A stretch of 62,853 nucleotides of DNA, from positions 1 through 62,853 of the forward strand of contig DXEB01000015.1 of NCBI GenBank assembly GCA_019115165.1, given 5' to 3'. Shown piece by piece: positions 53,043 through 62,096 of this stretch; position 1 is the first letter of the stretch; the number at the start of each line of letters is the position of its first letter. The notes under the pieces were generated by a model. The model did no database searches and was not told the origin of the DNA. It saw only the letters and a list, made by a program, of their open reading frames with translations. Source of the DNA: Candidatus Anaerotignum merdipullorum (GTDB lineage Bacteria > Bacillota > Clostridia > Lachnospirales > Anaerotignaceae). Both the position numbers and the translations under genes were made by a program.

Positions 53043-54056
53043 TTAGGCTTTTTTGACACGCATCATGATAAAAAAGAGCAAAGCACCGGAGAAAAAGCCA
53101 CCTAAGTGCGCCCAGTTGTCCACGCCGACGTTTAAAAAGCCCATAGCAAGAGCAGAAAAGGCAAGCAGCAGCATGGTCGTATAATTCATTCCCACATAGG
53201 AGGAGCCTTTGGTTCTGCTCAGTACCAGCATGGCGCCCAGCAGTCCGAATACCGCGCCGGAAGCGCCCACAGCTGGATAACCGCTGCAAACCAAACTCAG
53301 CAAATTACCGCAGAGACCGGAAAGCAAATACAGCAGCAAAAATCGTCCCTTACCCAGCAGCAGTTCCGCGCGGGAACCGAAATAAATCAGATATACGCTG
53401 TTGGCGGCAAGATGCCCAATACCGGTATGGAAAAACATTGCCGTCAATAGGCGATAGTATTCGCTTTGTCCCAATACGCCGTCGCGGCTGTTGCAAAAGC
53501 GGCTGAGCACCTCTGCCATCTGTCCGTTCAGCAGTGGAAGGAGTACCAGCAGAGCGCAGAGGATACAAATCGCATAGGTGCAGAAAGGGCGTTTGCCTTC
53601 TGTATCTGTGCGTAAAGAATCGGCAGGCAGTTTTTCTCCGCGTGCTGCCATATCCAGCAATTTTTCGATGCCCAGCAAACGATCCGGACAGCCGGGAGCG
53701 GCAGAAAGCCGGGCTTGTTCCAAAGCGTACTGCCAGCGGATGAAATGCAGGGTACCACTGCGGTCAGTATCCCAGACGGAGAGTGGTTTTTCAGAGAATT
53801 CGATGCCAAAAGTAATCGACAGGCAGATCAGGCGGCTGCATTGCAGCTGCTCTAAATGAGCGTGCAGCTGTTGGGCTGTGTGATGGATATCGGCTTGCCG
53901 TTCTGGAGTATCGTCCTTTGTTTCTTGCAGCGCAAGCAAATAACAAATAGGATTTTCTACACGCAGATAATATCCATTGCCGTTTGGGGCGGAAAGCGGA
54001 TGAAAATCCTTTTGGACAAGTAGGTGTTGGAATCGAGAGAGATAGCCTTCTATCAT
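53043..54056 (-). CDS. Rhomboid-family intramembrane serine protease
   Basis: A 337-aa membrane protease. Residues 1-155 are a cytoplasmic domain of unknown role; about 165-335 form six or seven helices. LLTAMFFHTGIGHLAANSVYL holds the conserved His-Asn region, GASGAVFGLLG near residue 264 carries the nucleophile Ser, and AHLGGFFSGALL near 315 carries the catalytic His. The ATG at 54056 follows AAAGGAGG. It stands alone after a terminator. Substrates unknown. Confidence 0.93.
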   Translation of the reverse strand: MIEGYLSRFQHLLVQKDFHPLSAPNGNGYYLRVENPICYLLALQETKDDTPERQADIHHTAQQLHAHLEQLQCSRLICLSITFGIEFSEKPLSVWDTDRSGTLHFIRWQYALEQARLSAAPGCPDRLLGIEKLLDMAARGEKLPADSLRTDTEGKRPFCTYAICILCALLVLLPLLNGQMAEVLSRFCNSRDGVLGQSEYYRLLTAMFFHTGIGHLAANSVYLIYFGSRAELLLGKGRFLLLYLLSGLCGNLLSLVCSGYPAVGASGAVFGLLGAMLVLSRTKGSSYVGMNYTTMLLLAFSALAMGFLNVGVDNWAHLGGFFSGALLFFIMMRVKKA

Positions 54057-54080
54057 ATGTATGGTGACCTCCTTTGTTTG

Positions 54081-54125
54081 AAAAAGAAAAAAGCCATCGG
54101 ATTGGGGGATCCGATGGTTCTTTTC
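54081..54125. terminator. Bidirectional terminator between bofA and rhomboid genes
   Basis: CCATCGGAT (54094-54102) pairs with ATCCGATGG (54109-54117), with TTCTTTTC after it on plus and CTTTTTTCTTTTT after it on minus. Confidence 0.85.
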
Positions 54126-54293
54126 GGCAAGTGATAAGAAAAATGGGGGGTATTCTTATCATAAAAAGAAGACTCTTTTCCAAAGATAAATCCAGAGGAC
54201 TTATCTCCGATTATCATACCACAACCGAATGGCTGTGTCAATTTATACAGCGGAATTCTTTTCGACAGGATATGACAAATTTGTTCATGACGT

Positions 54294-54542
54294 CTATAAA
54301 AATGCACTGAGGGCGATTAAGCCCAAAACGCCCGGCAATCCCAAAATACCGGCTATGACCAAGGTAACGGCATTGATACCAACGGCAAGCCCCAATTTGC
54401 CGCAGACCCAAATCAATGCACCGCCGCCTGCCGCCGATACCAGAATGCGAAACAGCAGTTTTAAGGGTTTTGCCAGTGCCGTTAGGATTAAAATTCCCAG
54501 ACAGACCAGCAGCATGACAGATAAAATGGAAACAGATCCCAT
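54294..54542 (-). CDS. bofA: Pro-sigma-K processing inhibitor BofA-family protein
   Basis: An 82-aa membrane protein with two to three hydrophobic segments and the conserved tail GINAVTLVIAGILGLPGVLGL, typical of BofA. In Bacillus BofA inhibits SpoIVFB in the outer forespore membrane until the engulfment checkpoint. The ATG at 54542 follows GGGAGG; an upstream ATG overlaps the site. It lies directly behind yaaL, as in other Firmicutes, and indicates a sporulating ancestry. Confidence 0.9.
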   Translation of the reverse strand: MGSVSILSVMLLVCLGILILTALAKPLKLLFRILVSAAGGGALIWVCGKLGLAVGINAVTLVIAGILGLPGVLGLIALSAFL

Positions 54543-54568
54543 ATACAGCTTCCTCCCTTCCAATCACT

Positions 54569-54796
54569 TCAGCAAAGATGCATGGAGTGTTTCGCCGCCA
54601 GTCCCAGCGCTTTGGCGCGCTTGAGACAATAGGCGTATTTTTTGTGCAGTGCCAGGATTTCATAGCTGTAGCTGTCGATGAGATCTTCTTCTACGGCATT
54701 GGCAAATCCGGTCTGTGCCTGGACCAACTGGTTCTGGATGATTTGTATGGCATGGAGCAGCTGCTCCTGTTCCGAAAGTACGGGTCGCTTTTTCAT
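54569..54796 (-). CDS. YaaL-family (DUF2508) protein
   Basis: A 75-aa mostly helical cytoplasmic protein; LLHAIQIIQNQLVQAQTGFA and LIDSYSYEILALHKKYAYCL match the small DUF2508/YaaL family found between recR and bofA in Bacillus. recR is not present here. ATG at 54796. It precedes bofA by 26 bp and is probably co-transcribed. Function unknown. Confidence 0.85.
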   Translation of the reverse strand: MKKRPVLSEQEQLLHAIQIIQNQLVQAQTGFANAVEEDLIDSYSYEILALHKKYAYCLKRAKALGLAAKHSMHLC

Positions 54797-55142
54797 GGCG
54801 GCTTGCCTCCTTTTCTGTTTTCATAGTAATATAAGCAAAATTAGGAGGTTTTATGCTAGATTTCCGAAAAAAGGCAGACAATCCGATTTTGGGACGGATC
54901 AGCGTCCAACGGAAGCGGTCAAAGAGGAGAAAAAATGCGTAACTGGGAATAAAAAGATGTAAATGGGAAAGTGAGAATTTCCATAGGACACGCCAAGCAA
55001 TGGTGTATAGGTGCAAAGAGAGGGGAAGATTCTGAAAACAGCACAAAAAAACAGCCAAAGGCAACTCCCATGATGGGTTGTCCTTGGCTGTTCTCTGTCG
55101 ATGCTATGGTTTTTGTCAAGTGTATCCTGACCGTCAAAGGAA
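54797..55142. other. Gap between yaaL and rpsR
   Basis: No gene. It holds the rpsR-operon terminator at 55042-55092 and must contain the yaaL promoter, which I cannot place. Confidence 0.5.
55042..55092 (-). terminator. Terminator of rpsF-ssb-rpsR
   Basis: ACAGCCAAAGGCAAC pairs with GTCCTTGGCTGT (small internal mismatches); on the minus strand it ends in GGCTGTTTTTTT. Confidence 0.85.
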
Positions 55143-55373
55143 TTAGTCCTGTGTATAAGGCATTAAGGATACATGTCTTGCTCTTTTGATGGCTGTTGTC
55201 AGCGCTCTCTGATGTTTTGCGCAGTTGCCGGTAATTCTTCTGGGAAGGATTTTTCCTCTTTCGGAAACGTATCTTCTCAGTTTGCTGACATCTTTGTAAT
55301 CAATGGTGGTTACTTTATCTGCACAGCACTGGCATACGCGTTTTTTTCTGCGACCACGTTTTTTCTGAATCAT
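55143..55373 (-). CDS. rpsR: 30S ribosomal protein S18
   Basis: A 76-aa basic protein; [14 protein letters not shown]-type start (here [11 protein letters not shown]) with a CxxC-like zinc ribbon pair, then [20 protein letters not shown] and [20 protein letters not shown], all S18 hallmarks. It binds the 30S platform with S6. The ATG follows AAAAGGAGG. It is the last gene of rpsF-ssb-rpsR. Confidence 0.97.
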   Translation of the reverse strand: MIQKKRGRRKKRVCQCCADKVTTIDYKDVSKLRRYVSERGKILPRRITGNCAKHQRALTTAIKRARHVSLMPYTQD

Positions 55374-55397
55374 GTTCCAGTCCTCCTTTTCGATGAA

Positions 55398-55853
55398 TTA
55401 GAAGGGCAAATCGTCGTCTTCGATGCTCTCGTCGATGGGATAAAATCCGTCGGCGCCTGCGTTGTTTGGCGCAGCGGCGGGAGCGGGGGCAGCAGGGGCG
55501 AATGATTCGCCGCGGTTGCTGTTTTCAAAGGATGCTCTGCTTTCTGCAAAATGCTGTTCCTCTACCACAACCTCTGTTGTCCAATGTCTTTTTCCTTCGT
55601 TGTCGTCCCAGGAACGAACCTGCAGTCTTCCGACAACACCGACCATTTGACCTTTTTTGAAGTATTTTTCTGCAAATTCGCCGGCTTTCCCGAATGCAAC
55701 GCATCCGATGAAATCGGCATCCTGCTCGCCTGCGCGTTTGAAACGGCGGTTTACTGCCAAAGTGTATCTGGCTACGGCAAGAGGTTCATTGCCCTGGGAA
55801 TAACGGACTTCGGGATCTCTTGTCAGTCTGCCCATTAAAATCACTTTGTTCAT
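55398..55853 (-). CDS. ssb: Single-stranded DNA-binding protein
   Basis: A 151-aa protein. The OB fold occupies about residues 1-108 (MNKVILMGRLTRDPEVRYSQ, then VGVVGRLQVRSWDDNEGKRH). A Gly/Ala/Pro-rich linker leads to the acidic tip EDDDLPF, the docking site for replication and repair partners. It sits between rpsF and rpsR as in most Firmicutes. Confidence 0.97.
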   Translation of the reverse strand: MNKVILMGRLTRDPEVRYSQGNEPLAVARYTLAVNRRFKRAGEQDADFIGCVAFGKAGEFAEKYFKKGQMVGVVGRLQVRSWDDNEGKRHWTTEVVVEEQHFAESRASFENSNRGESFAPAAPAPAAAPNNAGADGFYPIDESIEDDDLPF

Positions 55854-55871
55854 AGAAAACCCTCCTTTTTC

Positions 55872-56159
55872 TTACGCTTCTTTGCGGATGATGAGATAAC
55901 GCAGTACGTTTTCCATAATACGCATACGAGCTTCGATTTCTGCAGGTGCGGAAGCGGGTGCTTCGAAAGTTGTGAAGCTGTAGAACCCTTCGTTTACTTT
56001 CTGAATTTCGTAAGCGAGTTTTCTTTTGCCCCAATCATCAACTTTTTCGATTTTTGCGCCGAATCTTTCCAGGACAGCCTGTACTTTGGAAACTTCAGCC
56101 GCTCTGCCTTCATCGTCAAGTGCGGGACTTAACACCAACGCCAATTCGTATTTGTTCAT
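55872..56159 (-). CDS. rpsF: 30S ribosomal protein S6
   Basis: A 95-aa protein with the S6 pattern: NKYELALVLSPALDDEGRAA, DDWGKRKLAYEIQKVNEGFY and RIMENVLRYLIIRKE. First gene of the rpsF-ssb-rpsR operon; the ATG follows AAAAGGAGG. S6 binds with S18 on the 16S central domain and can repress its own operon by binding the leader. Confidence 0.97.
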   Translation of the reverse strand: MNKYELALVLSPALDDEGRAAEVSKVQAVLERFGAKIEKVDDWGKRKLAYEIQKVNEGFYSFTTFEAPASAPAEIEARMRIMENVLRYLIIRKEA

Positions 56160-56452
56160 GTTAGGTTACACCTCCTTTTGGACATATGGCCCTTTCCATT
56201 GAGAAAGAGCAAGGATTTCCAGTATGGATAGGCAAAGATGCCCATACCTGAACAGCATAGCACATGGGAAATAAAAAGGCAAGGATTTTTTTGAGATTTT
56301 CGTTTTTTTGTAAGCAGGACGGTGGCATGGCGTCTATTCTCAATGGCATACGGCTGATTGGCGGAATTTTTCAAAACAGAAAATAGAAAGATGGTTTTCG
56401 GCGTACTCTCTGGGCTTGGTTTGTCGTAGAAGAATCTGGAACGGGGCACAAC
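56160..56452. other. Gap upstream of rpsF
   Basis: No supported gene. It holds the rpsF promoter and leader on the minus strand; I see no clear S6-S18 binding hairpin. Confidence 0.4.
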
Positions 56453-56492
56453 AAAACCCCTGTGGCAAAACAAATGCCACGGGGGGTTTTTC
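56453..56492. terminator. Terminator after the small membrane protein gene
   Basis: AAAACCCC-GTGGCA pairs with TGCCAC-GGGGTTTT around a seven-base loop; usable on both strands and placed immediately after the stop at 56493. Confidence 0.88.
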
Positions 56493-56930
56493 TCATTCTT
56501 CTTCGTCATATTTTTGTTCCAGCTTTTCTTTCCGCCGTTTCTCCAGCCGATACATGCCCACATAGACCAGCAGGAAAACAACGGCATACACCACCAGGGC
56601 AATGATGCTTTCTCCAGGGCGTTCTGCAGCGTCAGTGAGAGTCAGGCACAGCCCCAGCACCAGAATGCCGCTGACCAGGGAGACGACCAGACGTTTGGTT
56701 CTGGGGTGGGGAATGGATGAGAGCACAACCCCCAGCTGTCTGGCACGAACGAATTGATAGACGGGGGTAAAAATCAAAATCAGATATTCCAGCACACAGT
56801 CGGAAAGACTTTGATGGAACAACATGATTTTAAGGACAAAGGATAAAAGGGCAAGCAGATACAGAATTTGCATCATTTCCGCCCAAATTTTGTTTTTGGC
56901 TTGTTCCACACGTTCGTCTCGATAGGTCAT
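56493..56930 (-). CDS. Small membrane protein, partner of an XRE regulator
   Basis: A 145-aa protein with four hydrophobic helices (IWAEMMQILYLLALLSFVL; EYLILIFTPVYQF; LVVSLVSGILVLGLCLTL; IIALVVYAVVFLLVYVGM) and a charged C-terminus (KRRKEKLEQKYDEEE). Family not firmly recognised; it resembles DUF6773-type proteins. It starts 3 bp after a small XRE gene; such HTH plus four-helix pairs are widespread in Firmicutes and of unknown role. Confidence 0.8.
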   Translation of the reverse strand: MTYRDERVEQAKNKIWAEMMQILYLLALLSFVLKIMLFHQSLSDCVLEYLILIFTPVYQFVRARQLGVVLSSIPHPRTKRLVVSLVSGILVLGLCLTLTDAAERPGESIIALVVYAVVFLLVYVGMYRLEKRRKEKLEQKYDEEE

Positions 56931-56933
56931 ATG

Positions 56934-57149
56934 TTATCCCTCCTTGATTTCTTCTGACCAAAATAAGTCGTCTAATGTTTTGCCAAGCGTTTTACAGATG
57001 GCGATACACAGATTCAGCGTCGGATTGTATTTCCCGGCTTCAATCATGCCGATGGTCTGGCGGGTGACGCCGACCTTTTGGGCAAGTTGTTCCTGAGATA
57101 AGTCCAGTGCGACGCGGGCAGATTTGAGTTTGAGATTTTTCAACGGCAT
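56934..57149 (-). CDS. Small XRE-family transcriptional regulator
   Basis: A 71-aa single-domain helix-turn-helix protein: KLKSARVALDLSQEQLAQKV, then VTRQTIGMIEAGKYNPTLNL and the tail LDDLFW, as in the YgzD/Xre-like mini regulators. ATG chosen at 57149 after AGGAAG. Co-transcribed with the membrane protein that follows it. Probably autoregulatory. Confidence 0.9.
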   Translation of the reverse strand: MPLKNLKLKSARVALDLSQEQLAQKVGVTRQTIGMIEAGKYNPTLNLCIAICKTLGKTLDDLFWSEEIKEG

Positions 57150-57386
57150 CACTTCCTGCGGTCCTTTTTTTCTAATCATACAAAATAATTTGCTAAATGT
57201 CAAGTATATATTGCATTTTGGAAAGTAAATCAGGAATATATGGGAATTGTACGGAAAAAAGAAGTGCAGCGCGGCTGATGGCGATTCGCGTCAAAAAAAG
57301 CAGAAAACTATCCCTATACCGCTTCCCATCAGAAAAATGGACAAAGGAGATTGCAAAAGCGAAAAGAAAACCGTCTGATTTTCCGA

Positions 57387-57415
57387 TTGTTCCAAACCGG
57401 CGAACGTTTTATAAT
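57387..57415 (+). promoter_or_regulatory. Promoter of the MBL hydrolase gene
   Basis: TTGTTC (57387-57392), 17-bp spacer, TATAAT (57410-57415), 32 bp before the start codon. Nothing else is seen in 57150-57447. Confidence 0.75.
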
Positions 57416-57447
57416 AAAATCAGTCTACAAAGAAAGGAAGGGCTGTG

Positions 57448-58497
57448 ATGCTGACAAAAGTGTATGATCATCCGACAGTGTATCGCATTGATGTGCCACT
57501 GCCGGAGAACCCGCTGCGCAACTTGAATTGCTATGTGATTCAGGACAGCGGCGAGACGTTGATTTTGGATACAGGATTCAATCGGAGGGAGTGTCTGGAG
57601 GCGCTGTTGGCAGGAATGGCAGAGCTGCATACGGATTGGGAAAAGACCAATTTATTTTTGACGCATCTGCATTCCGACCATACGGGACTGGCGCCGACAT
57701 TGATGAAGGACAAGCCCGGGCACATTTATATGAGCCGGATTGACTATGATTATTTTGAAAGCATTATGGTGGGAGAGGTATGGAAGATTTCGGATGCCAA
57801 TTATCTGGCAGAAGGATTCACAGAAGAGCAGATTCGTCGGCTTCACGGGGAAAATCCTGCCCGTGGATATGAGCCGGAAACCTTTTTTTCTGTGGAGAAA
57901 CTGGAAGACGGCGATACTTTGACTGTGGGAAAATGGACGTTCCAGTGCGTATTGGTACCGGGACATACGCCTGGGCAGATGCTATTGTATCAGCCGGAGG
58001 AAAAGCTGCTTTTTACGGCAGATCATATCTTGTTTGATATTACGCCCAATATTACCTGCTGGGTAGGGACAGCAGATTCTCTGGGCAATTATTTGGATTC
58101 TCTGGTGAAAATCCGCCGGTATGCCATCCGTACGGCATTGCCTGCTCACCGGAAGAACGAGGGGAATGTCTATACGCGGATGGATGAGATTGTAGAACAT
58201 CATCTGAAGCGGATGAAAGAAACGGTGGATGCCATGAATCAATTTCCATGCAGCAATGCAACGAAGATTGCTGCTTGCCTGCATTGGTCTATGCGAGGAA
58301 AGACATGGGAAGAATTTCCCCTGTCTCAGCGGTGGTTCGCAGTAGGAGAAACCATTGCCCATCTGGATTATCTCGTTTGCCGCGGCTTTGCGGAGCAGAA
58401 AGGAAAGGAAGGGAAACATGCTTACTGCCTCACGATGGACGCCGCATTGTGTAAGTCCCACTTGGATTGTATCTGGAACAACTACCGGGCGAAATAA
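57448..58497 (+). CDS. MBL-fold metallo-hydrolase
   Basis: A 349-aa metallo-beta-lactamase-fold hydrolase. THLHSDHTGLAP near residue 70 is the HxHxDH metal motif; VPGHTPGQMLLY and FTADHILFDITPNI supply the later His and Asp ligands. The C-terminal about 100 residues are helical and end in a winged-helix-like segment (ALPAHRKNEGNVYTRMDEIV onward), as in the LACTB2-like group. It may be a thioesterase, lactonase or RNA-type hydrolase; the sequence does not decide. The ATG at 57448 follows GGAAGGG. Confidence 0.88.
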   Translation: MLTKVYDHPTVYRIDVPLPENPLRNLNCYVIQDSGETLILDTGFNRRECLEALLAGMAELHTDWEKTNLFLTHLHSDHTGLAPTLMKDKPGHIYMSRIDYDYFESIMVGEVWKISDANYLAEGFTEEQIRRLHGENPARGYEPETFFSVEKLEDGDTLTVGKWTFQCVLVPGHTPGQMLLYQPEEKLLFTADHILFDITPNITCWVGTADSLGNYLDSLVKIRRYAIRTALPAHRKNEGNVYTRMDEIVEHHLKRMKETVDAMNQFPCSNATKIAACLHWSMRGKTWEEFPLSQRWFAVGETIAHLDYLVCRGFAEQKGKEGKHAYCLTMDAALCKSHLDCIWNNYRAK

Positions 58498-58500
58498 TCA

Positions 58501-58571
58501 GCTTTTTGTGATCATCAAAAAGCATCCAGCAGCCAAGGACGGCACCGTATTGCGGTGTGTGCTTGGCTGTC
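58501..58571. repeat. Two hairpins between MBL and tex genes
   Basis: GCTTTTTG/CAAAAAGC (58501-58523) is followed by a longer stem CAGCCAAG/CTTGGCTG (58530-58537 and 58562-58569) with an inner CACCG/CGGTG. The second is stable but has no T run, so it may be a processed leader or a poor terminator. Confidence 0.55.
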
Positions 58572-58705
58572 ATTGTCTGCAGAAAACATGTTTTGGAAAA
58601 GGCAGTGGAATGAATGTTTATGAAGCAGTCGGACAGAGAGGATGCGCGTTCTTCCTTGGGACGCGGATGCAAAACCGATAGAAAATGCAGAAAGGAATGG
58701 CGCAT

Positions 58706-60877
58706 ATGGATATTTTGAAGCAGCTGCAGCAGGAGCTGCAAATCAAACCGTTTCAGGTGGAGCAAACCGTAGCACTGTTGGACGCGGGCAACACAGTGCC
58801 GTTTATTGCCCGGTACCGCAAAGAGCGAACGGGTTCTTTGGATGATCAAACGATCCGCAGGTTGGCGGAACGATTGAATGTCCTGCGAAATTTAGAAGAA
58901 AAAAGAGAAACGGTGCGAAACGCCTTGGCAGAACAGGGGATATACACAGAGGAAATGGCGCAAAGGCTGGAGACTGCCATGACGCAGGCGGAAATAGAGG
59001 ATCTCTATCGACCATATCGCCCCAAACGACGTACTCGTGCGTCTGTTGCGAAGGAAAAAGGGCTGGAACCGTTGGCGGAGTATGTATTGGGGCAGGTATT
59101 TGTGGTTCCGGTGATGGAATATGCGGCTGCTTTTGTGGACAGCCAAACGGGTGTGGCAACGGTAGAAGAAGCGTTAGCGGGTGCGAAGGATATTCTGGCC
59201 GAACGATTTTCCGACGATGCCAAGCTGCGAAAGATGCTGCGGGACGAAACGATGCGCAAGGGGAATTTGGTCTGTAAAGCAGCACAAGCGCAGACAGAAC
59301 CATCTGTATATGAGATGTATGACGATTACAGCGAATCGCTGCAAAAGGCTGCGGCGCATCGTGTGCTCGCCATGAACCGCGGAGAAAAGGAAGGGATGCT
59401 GTCTGTCAAACTGGAAGTAGAAGAAAAGGGGATGTTGGAGCAGATGGCACGGCGTATTATCCGCAAGGACAGCCCGGTGGAGGATATTCTGCGGGAAGTG
59501 ATTGCCGACAGCTATCGCCGTCTGATCGCACCATCTTTGGAGCGGGAAATCCGTAAGGAGATTACGGAGCGCGCCGAAAGAGCGGCAATGGAGGTTTTCC
59601 GGGAAAATGTCAGGCAGCTGTTGATGCAGCCGCCCATCAAAGGGAAAACAGTGTTGGCGTTGGATCCCGCATACCGTACCGGCTGCAAGATTGCTGTTCT
59701 GGATGAAACAGGAAAACCGCTGGCAACTACGGTGATCTATCCGACGCCACCGCAAGAGAAAATAGCAGAATCGGAAGCCATACTCTTGGAATGGATAGAA
59801 AACTATGGCGTGAACTTGATTGTGATCGGAAACGGTACCGCTTCTCGGGAAACGGAACGCTTTGTTGTTGATATGCTGAAGAAACAGAGAAAACAGGTAC
59901 CCTATGTCATTGCCAATGAAGCAGGCGCGTCGGTGTATTCTGCTTCCAAGCTGGGCGCGGAGGAGTTCCCGGATTATGACGTTGCATTGCGCTCGGCGAT
60001 ATCCATCGGAAGGCGGATACAGGACCCGTTGGCAGAATTGGTGAAAATCGATCCCAAAGCAATTGGCGTCGGGCAGTACCAGCATGACATGAATCAAAAA
60101 CGGCTGGATGAAGTGCTGGGCGGCGTGGTAGAAGACTGTGTGAACCGCGTTGGGGTGGATGTCAATACGGCCAGTCCCGCACTGCTTTCTTATGTGGCGG
60201 GCATCCGAGGTACGGTAGCGAAAAATATTCTCGCCTATCGAGAAGCAAACGGCATGTTCCACAGCCGCAACGAGTTAAAGAATGTGCCGAAACTTGGGAA
60301 AAAAGCCTTTGAACAGTGTGCCGGTTTTTTGCGGATTTCTCAAAGTGATATGCCGCTGGATCAAACCGGTGTCCATCCAGAAAGTTACAAAGCAGCAGAA
60401 GGACTGCTGCAGATGTGCGGCTATCGCTTGGAAGATGTAACGAACGGAGAGGTGAAGGAGCTGGCAAAAAAGGCGCCGCTGACGGAAGAAACGGCGCGGC
60501 AGCTGGGGATTGGGCTGCCGACGTTGCAGGATATCGTCAGAGAACTGGAAAAACCGGGAAGAGACCCCAGAGAGGACGCACCCGCGCCTATTTTGCGCAG
60601 CGATGTGCTGACGATGGAAGACCTGCAAGAGGGAATGGTATTAAAAGGAACTGTGCGGAATGTGACGGATTTCGGCGTATTCGTAGATATTGGCGTCCAT
60701 CAGGACGGTCTGGTGCATATTTCCCAGATTTGCGACCGCTATATCAAACATCCGCTGGAGGCCGTGAAGCTGGGGGATGTTGTAACCGTAAGAGTACGGA
60801 ACGTAGACCTTCGCCGGAAACGAATTTCGCTGAGCATGCGAGAGGCGCCGTCTGGAAACAACAGTCCTGTCTGTTAA
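58706..60877 (+). CDS. tex: RNA-binding transcription accessory protein Tex
   Basis: A 723-aa nucleic-acid-binding protein. The N-terminal helical Tex domain includes NTVPFIARYRKERTGSLDD; the YqgF/RNase H-like domain starts near residue 320 (VLALDPAYRTGCKIAVLD); helix-hairpin-helix motifs are in VNTASPALLSYVAGI; the S1 domain is at the C-terminus (GMVLKGTVRNVTDFGVFVDI, ending RKRISLSMRE). Length fits the family. The start at 58706 is chosen because AGAAAGGA adjoins the earlier ATG. Tex acts in transcription and possibly ribosome rescue. Confidence 0.95.
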   Translation: MDILKQLQQELQIKPFQVEQTVALLDAGNTVPFIARYRKERTGSLDDQTIRRLAERLNVLRNLEEKRETVRNALAEQGIYTEEMAQRLETAMTQAEIEDLYRPYRPKRRTRASVAKEKGLEPLAEYVLGQVFVVPVMEYAAAFVDSQTGVATVEEALAGAKDILAERFSDDAKLRKMLRDETMRKGNLVCKAAQAQTEPSVYEMYDDYSESLQKAAAHRVLAMNRGEKEGMLSVKLEVEEKGMLEQMARRIIRKDSPVEDILREVIADSYRRLIAPSLEREIRKEITERAERAAMEVFRENVRQLLMQPPIKGKTVLALDPAYRTGCKIAVLDETGKPLATTVIYPTPPQEKIAESEAILLEWIENYGVNLIVIGNGTASRETERFVVDMLKKQRKQVPYVIANEAGASVYSASKLGAEEFPDYDVALRSAISIGRRIQDPLAELVKIDPKAIGVGQYQHDMNQKRLDEVLGGVVEDCVNRVGVDVNTASPALLSYVAGIRGTVAKNILAYREANGMFHSRNELKNVPKLGKKAFEQCAGFLRISQSDMPLDQTGVHPESYKAAEGLLQMCGYRLEDVTNGEVKELAKKAPLTEETARQLGIGLPTLQDIVRELEKPGRDPREDAPAPILRSDVLTMEDLQEGMVLKGTVRNVTDFGVFVDIGVHQDGLVHISQICDRYIKHPLEAVKLGDVVTVRVRNVDLRRKRISLSMREAPSGNNSPVC

Positions 60878-60991
60878 ACATTTTTTTGAGGAGCGTGCAA
60901 CTTTTTTGATCTCTGAAACATCGAATCCACAGGAAGAACGAACGATTTTACGCAAGGGAAACGAGAGAAAAGAGGGAAGGAGAGAAGTAGG

Positions 60992-61636
60992 ATGAAAAAA
61001 TATATGGTAGGAAGTTGTGCGGTATTGCTGTGCTGCAGCATGGGTGTGACAGCGTGGGCGTCAGACCAGGAAAAAGGCGACTACCATGCAACGGTGAACG
61101 GGGTGCCTTTGACGCAACCTATTTATGAAAACAAAGATCATGCCCATATGTATCCGGTACGTGAATTGGGAGAATTGCTGGGTTATGAAGTGGTTTGGGA
61201 CAAAACAGCGCGGAACGCTACTGTAACAGTAGGGGATATTTCCGCAGTGATGACCCCGAATGCTGATACTTATACTGTCAACGGAGAAGCAGTGGAAACG
61301 GGGGCGGCGGCAGAACTGCAGGACGGTGTGCTGTATGCACCCTCTCGGATTTTTACGCTTTACTTCCCGGTTGCGATGCAGAATGTGGCAAATGAGGGTG
61401 TTGTGATTACCGGTTTAGATGCAGAAGGCGTGGAAACAGTAACAGGTACGGTAAAGGATGCCGGGAATCAGACGCTTGTGCTGACACTGGCAGATGGAAC
61501 AGAGCGCAGTTTTTCCAAAGAGCATGCAGATGTGAATTTGGCAGAAGGCTTGCTGCTGGGCAGTGAAGCGACCGTATACTTCCATACAGATATGCCGCAG
61601 GAAGCGATTAAGATTGTACAGCCGCAGACAGCATAA
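60992..61636 (+). CDS. Secreted stalk-domain (copper amine oxidase N-like) protein
   Basis: A 214-aa exported protein. Residues 1-24 are a signal peptide (ending AWAS). The stalk domain at about 30-130 (VNGVPLTQPIYENKDHAHMY, then PVRELGELLGYEVVWDKTAR, NATVTVGD) is the Cu_amine_oxidN1 fold, a wall-associated beta-domain in Clostridia with no catalytic role by itself. The rest is a small beta-domain (VTGTVKDAGNQTLVLTLAD). The ATG follows GGAGAG. Monocistronic. Confidence 0.86.
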   Translation: MKKYMVGSCAVLLCCSMGVTAWASDQEKGDYHATVNGVPLTQPIYENKDHAHMYPVRELGELLGYEVVWDKTARNATVTVGDISAVMTPNADTYTVNGEAVETGAAAELQDGVLYAPSRIFTLYFPVAMQNVANEGVVITGLDAEGVETVTGTVKDAGNQTLVLTLADGTERSFSKEHADVNLAEGLLLGSEATVYFHTDMPQEAIKIVQPQTA

Positions 61637-61660
61637 GGAGATATCATGGATGTGCACGGC

Positions 61661-61693
61661 AAACGGCGGTTGACAGAGAGTGCGCCGCCGTTT
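61661..61693 (+). terminator. Hairpin after the stalk-domain gene
   Basis: AAACGGCGG pairs perfectly with CCGCCGTTT (61685-61693); T residues after it are few. Confidence 0.65.
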
Positions 61694-61763
61694 GTAGATG
61701 CCCTTTTGTTCTTTTGCATAAAAGCACATTTGTTTTTTCGCTGTTTTTACCAGAGAAAATTGC

Positions 61764-61791
61764 TTGACACTTTGTCGGCAGATGGTATGAT
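61764..61791 (+). promoter_or_regulatory. Promoter of the riboflavin transporter transcript
   Basis: TTGACA (61764-61769), 16-bp spacer, TATGAT (61786-61791), placed just before the riboswitch. Confidence 0.8.
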
Positions 61792-61811
61792 AAAACCGTA
61801 AATCAATATGA

Positions 61812-61926
61812 AATTCTTCAGGGCAGGGTGAAATTCCCGATCGGCAGTAAAGTCTGCGAGCGTGTTATTACGCAGGATTCGGTGCAATTCCGAAACCGAC
61901 AGTCATAGTCTGGATGGGAGAAGAAT
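61812..61926 (+). promoter_or_regulatory. FMN riboswitch (RFN element)
   Basis: The conserved blocks follow in order: TCTTCAGGGCAGGGTGAAAT, TCCCGATCGGCAGTAAAG, TCTGCGAGCG, GATTCGGTGCAATTCCGA, AACCGACAGTCATAGTCTGG and ATGGGAGAAGA; the ends pair. FMN binding should favour the terminator at 61989 and switch off ribU. Confidence 0.97.
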
Positions 61927-61988
61927 AAAAGTTTGGCATTCGTTTGTGCGCGGCACAAAAACAATGCCGACCTTTATTTTGCTTGTTT

Positions 61989-62017
61989 AGCCTGAAGATT
62001 TTCAGGCTTTTTCTTTT
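61989..62017 (+). terminator. Riboswitch-controlled terminator before ribU
   Basis: AGCCTGAA (61989-61996) pairs with TTCAGGCT (62001-62008), followed by TTTTCTTTT, about 60 bp after the FMN aptamer. Confidence 0.88.
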
Positions 62018-62096
62018 GCATATTTGCAGAGAGAAAGTTCGTCAAGCATAAGGCGAGGAACCTGAAAAGTCTAAACAAAAAATGGAGGAAGAGAAC

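Noticed and set aside
53043-53600. Alternative short frames inside the rhomboid gene
   Set aside because: Out-of-frame shadows of a clearly conserved membrane protease.
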